From Gammaproteobacteria bacterium (GTDB taxonomy: Bacteria; Pseudomonadota; Gammaproteobacteria; Pseudomonadales; Pseudomonadaceae), in contig JAAYFI010000076.1 in the NCBI GenBank assembly GCA_012728315.1, positions 1 through 50,257 on the forward strand: a stretch of DNA of 50,257 nt, in the 5' to 3' direction. Positions within the stretch are counted from its first letter, which is position 1, and the number at the start of each line of letters is the position of its first letter. The translations under genes were made by a program, and so were the position numbers. Shown in pieces: positions 46,064-50,257 of this stretch. A model generated the notes under the pieces. It ran no database searches. It had not been told where the DNA came from and saw nothing but the letters and a program-made list of their open reading frames with translations.

Positions 46064-46591
46064 ATGGGCAATAGACAACAGGATAAGAAGGCTGTGGACG
46101 CTTGGTATGTACTGCACTGCAAAGGCAAGCAAGAAGAGCGTGCCCAGCACAATATTGAAAACCAAGGCTATACCACTTGTTTGCCACGCATTAAACGGCA
46201 GAAAATCGTTCAAGGTAAACGCGTAGACTGTATCGAGCCTTTATTTCCAAATTACATTTTTATCCAACTTGACAGCAACACCGCAAATTTTAATGCACTG
46301 CGCAGCACCCGCGGGGTCAATAACTTTGTGCGCTTTGGCGGCATGCCAGCCACAGTGCCAGGCGAGGTGATGACCACACTTTTAGCGTTAGAGCAAAACA
46401 GTGAGAATCAACATACAGCACAACCCACGTTTAGCCCAGGCGAAAAAGTCACAATCACCGAAGGCCCCTTCGCCGGACTACAGGCCATCTACAACATGCC
46501 TAAAGGTGAAGAGCGCTGTTTGATATTTTTAGATATGCTCGGCCAGCAACAACGGATAGAAATAGAAGAAACCGCACTGCGTGGTGAATAA
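46064..46591 (+). CDS. rfaH: RfaH transcription anti-termination factor (NusG paralog)
   Basis: The 175-residue protein has an NGN domain with WYVLHCKGKQEERAQ, KIVQGKRVDCIEPLFPNYIF and TRGVNNFVRFG, then a short KOW-type domain with VTITEGPFAGLQAIY. This matches RfaH much better than housekeeping NusG. RfaH binds RNA polymerase paused at ops sites, prevents Rho termination and recruits ribosomes for long surface-polysaccharide operons. A matching ops element lies downstream at 46872. It is the last gene before the rfb cluster and may be co-transcribed with the wzz genes. Confidence 0.92.
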   Translation: MGNRQQDKKAVDAWYVLHCKGKQEERAQHNIENQGYTTCLPRIKRQKIVQGKRVDCIEPLFPNYIFIQLDSNTANFNALRSTRGVNNFVRFGGMPATVPGEVMTTLLALEQNSENQHTAQPTFSPGEKVTITEGPFAGLQAIYNMPKGEERCLIFLDMLGQQQRIEIEETALRGE

Positions 46592-46599
46592 GATGTAAT

Positions 46600-46721
46600 A
46601 CACCGTCATTGCGAGAAGCGTAGCGACGTGGCAATCCACCTCGCAAACCACAGGGTTTTACAAAACACCACGCGGTGTTACAAGCATAGACTGCCACGGC
46701 CTTACGGCCTCGCAGAGACAG
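46600..46721. repeat. 122-bp CATTGCGAG-family element, copy 1
   Basis: Begins ACACCGTCATTGCGAG, has a central CACGCGGTGTTACAAG segment and ends in the palindromic GACTGCCACGGCCTTACGGC followed by CTCGCAGAGACAG. Copy 2 is at 46909-47029. Confidence 0.9.
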
Positions 46722-46732
46722 CAAAGACCACC

Positions 46733-46804
46733 GCAGGAACGGGCCACGCCCGCGAAAGTAACGCCGGCAACATCCGTCCCGTAGGAGCGGGCCACGCCCG
46801 CGAC
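46733..46804. repeat. Two GGGCCACGCCC palindromes (Pseudomonas-type REP)
   Basis: AGGAACGGGCCACGCCCGCG (46734-46753) and GTAGGAGCGGGCCACGCCCG (46781-46800) share the stem CGGGCcacGCCCG. The second has the GTAG head of the pseudomonad REP class. Confidence 0.85.
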
Positions 46805-46852
46805 AGCAAGCACCACCGCACACGCGGCACATTTGAACAGCAACACGGCACG

Positions 46853-46884
46853 TTGGGAGCCATAACCCATGGGCGGTAGCGTGC
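46853..46884 (+). promoter_or_regulatory. JUMPstart/ops-like element upstream of rfbB
   Basis: GGCGGTAGCGTGC at 46872-46884 is identical to the core ops sequence recognised by RfaH. The preceding TTGGGAGCCATAACCCATG resembles the upstream part of the JUMPstart element. It lies on the coding strand, 220 bp before rfbB and 280 bp after rfaH. It would pause RNA polymerase for RfaH loading on the rfb transcript. Confidence 0.75.
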
Positions 46885-46908
46885 CTAAACGCCTTCATTA
46901 CAAGACAC

Positions 46909-47029
46909 ACACCGTCATTGCGAGTCGCGCAGCGACGTGGCAATCCACCTTGCAAACCACTGGGTTTTACAAAAACCACGCGGTGCTACAAACATAGACT
47001 GCCACGACCTAACGGCCTGGCAGAGACAG
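46909..47029. repeat. 121-bp CATTGCGAG-family element, copy 2
   Basis: Nearly identical to 46600-46721 over its whole length. The two copies bracket the REP pair and the ops element between rfaH and rfbB. Confidence 0.9.
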
Positions 47030-47103
47030 TATCAAGCCAATAACAAACAACCCCATTGGCCGCGCCTAATATGCGCGCCAAAGCAAATCTAATAGTGATT
47101 GAA

Positions 47104-48291
47104 ATGAAAATTCTAGTTACCGGCGGTGCAGGCTTTATTGGTTCTGCAGTAATTCGCCACATCATCGAAAAGACCCAAGACAGCGTCGTTAACCTCGATA
47201 AGCTCACCTATGCCGGTAATCTTGAGTCATTGCTCGAAGTCAGCAGCAGCGAGCGATACGCCTTCGAGCAAGTGGATATTTGCAATCGTGCAGAACTCGA
47301 TCGCGTATTCAAAGAGCACCAGCCTGATGCCGTCATGCATCTCGCTGCTGAAAGCCATGTCGATCGCTCCATTGATGGTCCGGCAGAGTTTATTGAAACC
47401 AATATCGTCGGCACTTACACTTTATTAGAAGCCGCTCGAGCGTACTGGAATGAGTTAAACAGCGAACGCAAGCAAGCCTTCCGCTTCCACCACATCAGCA
47501 CCGATGAAGTGTACGGTGATCTTCCACATCCAAATGACGAGCCCATGGACTGCCACGACTTACAGCCTCGCAGTGACGTACTGCCTTTATTCACCGAACA
47601 GACATCTTACGCCCCAAGCTCGCCTTACTCTGCCTCCAAAGCATCGAGTGACCACTTAGTCCGGGCATGGCTGCGCACCTACGGCTTCCCAACTCTAATT
47701 ACCAACTGCTCCAACAACTATGGTCCATATCACTTCCCGGAAAAACTCATCCCCTTAGTGATACTTAACGCCCTAGAAGGCAAACCACTGCCCATCTACG
47801 GCAAAGGCGACCAAATCCGTGACTGGCTCTACGTAGAAGACCACGCCCGTGCTTTATATAAAGTCGTTACCGAAGGCAAAATCGGCGAAACTTACAACAT
47901 CGGCGGCCATAACGAAAAGCAAAACATCGAAGTGGTAGAAACCATCTGCGAAATATTAGATGAATTGTGCCCCCGTGAGACTGCCACGTCGCAAGCTCCT
48001 CGCAGTGACGAGGGCGTCATTGTAAGCTCCTCTACCGTCATTCCGAGCGCAGCGAAGCAATCCAGCGCAACCAGCTACAAATCCCTCATCACCTACGTCA
48101 CCGACCGCCCTGGCCACGACCGCCGCTATGCCATAGACGCCAGCAAAATCGCCAAAGAGCTCAATTGGCAACCAGAAGAAACATTCGAGTCCGGCATCCG
48201 CAAAACCGTGCAGTGGTACTTAGATAACCAACAATGGTGCCAAAACGTCCAAGATGGCAGCTATCAGCGCGAACGCTTAGGGGCTTTGTAA
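47104..48291 (+). CDS. rfbB: dTDP-glucose 4,6-dehydratase with repeat-derived in-frame insertions
   Basis: The 395-residue enzyme has the NAD-binding GGAGFIG (7-13), catalytic Thr133-Asp134-Glu135 in STDEVYGDL, and Tyr175-x3-Lys179 in YSASK. It converts dTDP-glucose to dTDP-4-keto-6-deoxyglucose, the second step to dTDP-rhamnose. Typical RmlB is about 355 residues. The excess is a 30-residue stretch at 291-320 (nt 47974-48063), plus a few extra residues at about 148-158 (nt 47548-47579). Both are encoded by palindromic CATTGCGAG-family sequence. No catalytic motif is interrupted. The ATG at 47104 starts at the beta-strand MKILVTGG. Confidence 0.95.
   Translation: MKILVTGGAGFIGSAVIRHIIEKTQDSVVNLDKLTYAGNLESLLEVSSSERYAFEQVDICNRAELDRVFKEHQPDAVMHLAAESHVDRSIDGPAEFIETNIVGTYTLLEAARAYWNELNSERKQAFRFHHISTDEVYGDLPHPNDEPMDCHDLQPRSDVLPLFTEQTSYAPSSPYSASKASSDHLVRAWLRTYGFPTLITNCSNNYGPYHFPEKLIPLVILNALEGKPLPIYGKGDQIRDWLYVEDHARALYKVVTEGKIGETYNIGGHNEKQNIEVVETICEILDELCPRETATSQAPRSDEGVIVSSSTVIPSAAKQSSATSYKSLITYVTDRPGHDRRYAIDASKIAKELNWQPEETFESGIRKTVQWYLDNQQWCQNVQDGSYQRERLGAL
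47548..47579. repeat. CATTGCGAG-family terminal palindrome inside rfbB (loop 1)
   Basis: GACTGCCACGACTTACAGCC followed by TCGCAGTGACG matches the 3' terminal palindrome of the 121-bp elements upstream. It encodes [10 protein letters not shown] between the catalytic motif and the FTE segment. Confidence 0.75.
47974..48063. repeat. 90-bp CATTGCGAG-family insertion inside rfbB (loop 2)
   Basis: It comprises GACTGCCACGTCGCAAGCTC-CTCGCAGTGACG (47979-48010), a partial GCGTCATTG, and CCGTCATTCCGAGCGCAGCG-AAGCAATCC (48035-48063). It is exactly 90 nt, open in the rfbB frame, and adds 30 residues between LDELCP and [12 protein letters not shown]. Confidence 0.9.
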
Positions 48292-48357
48292 TGGGCAACG
48301 GTTGTCTAAGCCGCATTAAATATTTACAGCCTTCATTAAGTTTGGCTCAGTAACGCT

Positions 48358-49710
48358 ATGCAAGAATCTCAGCACACCGAATTTAAACGCCAATGGAAAG
48401 ACGAGCTTCTAAAATGGGTGTGCGGCTTTGCCAATGCCGAAGGCGGCGTGCTAATGGTGGGTTATAACGATCAAGGTGAGCCCGTCGGCGTAGTCAATGC
48501 TGAAAAGTTACTGGAAGACATCCCAAATAAAGTACGCGATGTACTTGGCATAGTGGTTGATGTAAACCTTGTCATGCATGGCGAGCTGCAAACGTTACAT
48601 ATAAAAGTAGCCGATTACCCGTATCCCATCAGCTACAAAGGCGAATATCACTATCGCAGTGGCAGCACTAAGCAAGAGCTTAAAGGCGCGGCCCTCGACC
48701 GTTTTTTACTGAAAAAACAAGGTCTACATTGGGATGGCGTGCCAGTGCCCTACTTGGAAACAAAAGATTTACAAGAAACAACACTAAAATATTTTCGCCA
48801 GCAAGCCGTACACAGCCAACGATTGCCAGAAGCCGTACAGCATGAAAGCACAGAGTTCTTGCTCGAACGCCTGCGCTTGACCCAAGGTCAATATTTAAAA
48901 CGCGCTGCAGTGTTGTTATTCCATCCAGAACCCGATCGCTTTGTTACGGGTTCAGTTATTAAAGTAGGTGCTTTTGGCAATAGCGATGCTGATCTGCTGC
49001 ATCATGACGAAATTACTGGAAACCTCTTTACCCAAGTAGAAACCACCATAGAAGTCATCAAGCTTAAGTATCTTAAAGCCTTGGTGAGTTATGAAGAACT
49101 CTATCGCAAAGAACGCTTTCCACTGCCCATGGCGGCGCTACGTGAAGCGATACTCAACGCAGTAGTGCACAAAGACTATGCGAGTAACGTAGCCATCCAA
49201 ATAAGTATTTATCCTAATAAATTGATGATTTGGAATCCCGGTCAGCTCCCCGAAAACTGGACGCTTGAAAAACTGATGGCTAAGCACGCCTCGCATCCTT
49301 TTAACCCAGACATAGCCAACGCTTTCTTTCGTGCGGGCTTAATTGAATCCTGGGGCAGAGGCATTGAACGCATTACGCAGGCCTGCGAAGAAGAAGGCTA
49401 CCCACGACCTTTATGGCAATTAGAGCCAGGCGGAGTATGGGTGACTTTCAGCTTTATTGAAGAGCAAAAAAGCCAGCCTAGAAAAACAAGTGAGGGAGTA
49501 AGTGAGGGAGTAAGTGAGGGAGTAAGTGAGCAGGAAAAAATACTGCTTGAATTGATCGGCTCACATCCCGGTAAACGTACACCCTATTACGCCGAACAGA
49601 TGCAGACCTCCAGAAAAAACGTTGAGCGTTGGCTAAAACCCTTGCGCGATAACAAACATGTAGAATTCAAAGGCTCGCCCAGAACGGGTGGCTATTGGCT
49701 CACTGATTAA
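48358..49710 (+). CDS. AlbA_2 (Schlafen-like) / HATPase / winged-helix regulator
   Basis: The 450-residue protein begins with an AlbA_2 domain ([26 protein letters not shown], about 5-120). A GHKL-type ATP-binding C-terminal region follows with [13 protein letters not shown] (262-274) and [13 protein letters not shown], and then a winged helix (about 392-448). This layout is often annotated as a RecG-like putative transcriptional regulator. A (SEGV)n linker, residues about 378-391, is encoded by a 12-bp tandem repeat. It lies between rfbB and rfbA and is co-directional, which is not the usual rml order, so it is probably an inserted gene. Its target is unknown; such proteins are common in defence and regulatory loci. 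Confidence 0.85.
   Translation: MQESQHTEFKRQWKDELLKWVCGFANAEGGVLMVGYNDQGEPVGVVNAEKLLEDIPNKVRDVLGIVVDVNLVMHGELQTLHIKVADYPYPISYKGEYHYRSGSTKQELKGAALDRFLLKKQGLHWDGVPVPYLETKDLQETTLKYFRQQAVHSQRLPEAVQHESTEFLLERLRLTQGQYLKRAAVLLFHPEPDRFVTGSVIKVGAFGNSDADLLHHDEITGNLFTQVETTIEVIKLKYLKALVSYEELYRKERFPLPMAALREAILNAVVHKDYASNVAIQISIYPNKLMIWNPGQLPENWTLEKLMAKHASHPFNPDIANAFFRAGLIESWGRGIERITQACEEEGYPRPLWQLEPGGVWVTFSFIEEQKSQPRKTSEGVSEGVSEGVSEQEKILLELIGSHPGKRTPYYAEQMQTSRKNVERWLKPLRDNKHVEFKGSPRTGGYWLTD
49488..49530. repeat. 12-bp in-frame tandem repeat in the AlbA_2 gene
   Basis: The unit AAGTGAGGGAGT occurs 3.6 times without mismatch and encodes Ser-Glu-Gly-Val units. Changes in copy number keep the reading frame and only alter linker length. 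Confidence 0.95.
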
Positions 49711-49738
49711 CTCATACACATTACAATCAAAAGACACT

Positions 49739-50257
49739 ATGCATAATTCAAAGCTCAATAACACAAAAGGAATAGTATTGGCCGGTGGAAGCGGCACGCG
49801 CCTTTACCCCATCACCAAAGGCGTAAGCAAACAACTGCTGCCCATCTACGACAAGCCGATGATTTACTATCCATTATCGGTTCTGATGCTGGCAGGGATC
49901 CGCGATATTTTACTGATCAGCACACCAGAAGATATCAGCGGTTATCAACGCCTGCTGGGTGATGGTAGTGAGCTTGGGATTAATCTGACCTACGCCGAAC
50001 AGCCCAGCCCCGATGGTTTAGCTCAAGCTTTTATTATTGGTGAAGACTTTATTGGCGACAGCAATGTGTGCTTAGTGTTGGGCGATAATATTTTCTATGG
50101 CCAAGGCTTTGGTCCCATGCTGCGTAAAGCGGCGGCCAAGCCCAGTGGCGCAACGGTGTTTGGTTATCAAGTGAAAGACCCAGAGCGCTTTGGTGTGGTT
50201 GAGTTTGATGAAAACCAGCGCGCTATTTCCCTTGAAGAAAAGCCACTGAAACCAAAA
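49739..50257 (+). CDS. rfbA: Glucose-1-phosphate thymidylyltransferase (partial; continues right)
   Basis: The first 173 codons are present. The protein begins with the nucleotide-binding signature [54 protein letters not shown] and VLGDNIFYG, and goes on to EEKPLKPK at the window edge. It joins glucose-1-phosphate and dTTP to form dTDP-glucose, the substrate of RfbB. The ATG at 49739 lacks a strong ribosome site but gives a family-like start with a 10-residue extension. It is 28 bp after the AlbA_2 gene and in the same direction. Confidence 0.95.
   Translation, partial: MHNSKLNNTKGIVLAGGSGTRLYPITKGVSKQLLPIYDKPMIYYPLSVLMLAGIRDILLISTPEDISGYQRLLGDGSELGINLTYAEQPSPDGLAQAFIIGEDFIGDSNVCLVLGDNIFYGQGFGPMLRKAAAKPSGATVFGYQVKDPERFGVVEFDENQRAISLEEKPLKPK

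Noticed and set aside
46600..47029. Pair of 121-bp elements as insertion-sequence ends
   Set aside because: They are direct, not inverted, relative to each other and enclose no transposase, so they are dispersed repeats.

Overview
The window looks like a chromosomal segment of a pseudomonad with a moderate, reduced GC content. Three things point there (inference from gene content and remembered synteny; no database was searched): the minor-pilin order fimT-fimU-pilV-pilW-pilX-pilY1-pilE; the blocks rne / rluC-HAD phosphatase-sppA and cysD-cysNC / Nif3 / algW / zapG / hydrolase / trpS, which resemble the Pseudomonas aeruginosa arrangement; and GTAG-headed REP palindromes. A low-GC Pseudomonadaceae lineage such as Thiopseudomonas or Denitrificimonas would fit.

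Region 1 (1-5706) is the right end of an integrated element. Three tightly coupled minus-strand genes include a 746-residue tyrosine-recombinase-like protein. A divergent CoiA-like gene and a non-coding end follow, stopping at a 3' fragment of a tRNA-Asp gene that marks the insertion junction. The element continues left of the window.

Region 2 (5.8-22.3 kb) is mostly housekeeping. It holds an asparaginase / small membrane protein / nitronate monooxygenase-like / GNAT operon, VanZ-like, cysD-cysNC sulfate activation, Nif3-like, the AlgW periplasmic protease, ZapG, a hydrolase, trpS, dksA, miaB, an RDD protein and a membrane diguanylate cyclase. Intergenic gaps carry palindromic repeats, a 135-bp tandem array and a seven-copy heptamer repeat.

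Region 3 (22.6-30.5 kb) is an AT-rich type IV minor-pilin operon. PilY1 carries a roughly 380-residue helical insertion, and a small secreted protein sits between pilX and pilY1.

Region 4 (30.5-42.7 kb) has a beta-CASP metallo-hydrolase, an ICMT-like methyltransferase, yciH, rne, rluC, a HEPN/MNT gene pair, a HAD phosphatase and sppA. REP-type elements are very dense here. They include a 174-bp tandem duplication that copied the 3' end of yciH, two 103-bp paired-palindrome elements, and about 200-bp direct repeats flanking the HEPN/MNT pair.

Region 5 (42.9-50.2 kb) is the left part of a surface-polysaccharide locus: two Wzz-type chain-length regulators, an RfaH anti-terminator, a JUMPstart/ops-like element, rfbB, an AlbA_2 (Schlafen-like) regulator and the start of rfbA. 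RfaH and its ops site probably drive long-operon expression of this locus. rfbB contains in-frame coding insertions derived from the dispersed CATTGCGAG palindrome family, the most unusual feature of the window.
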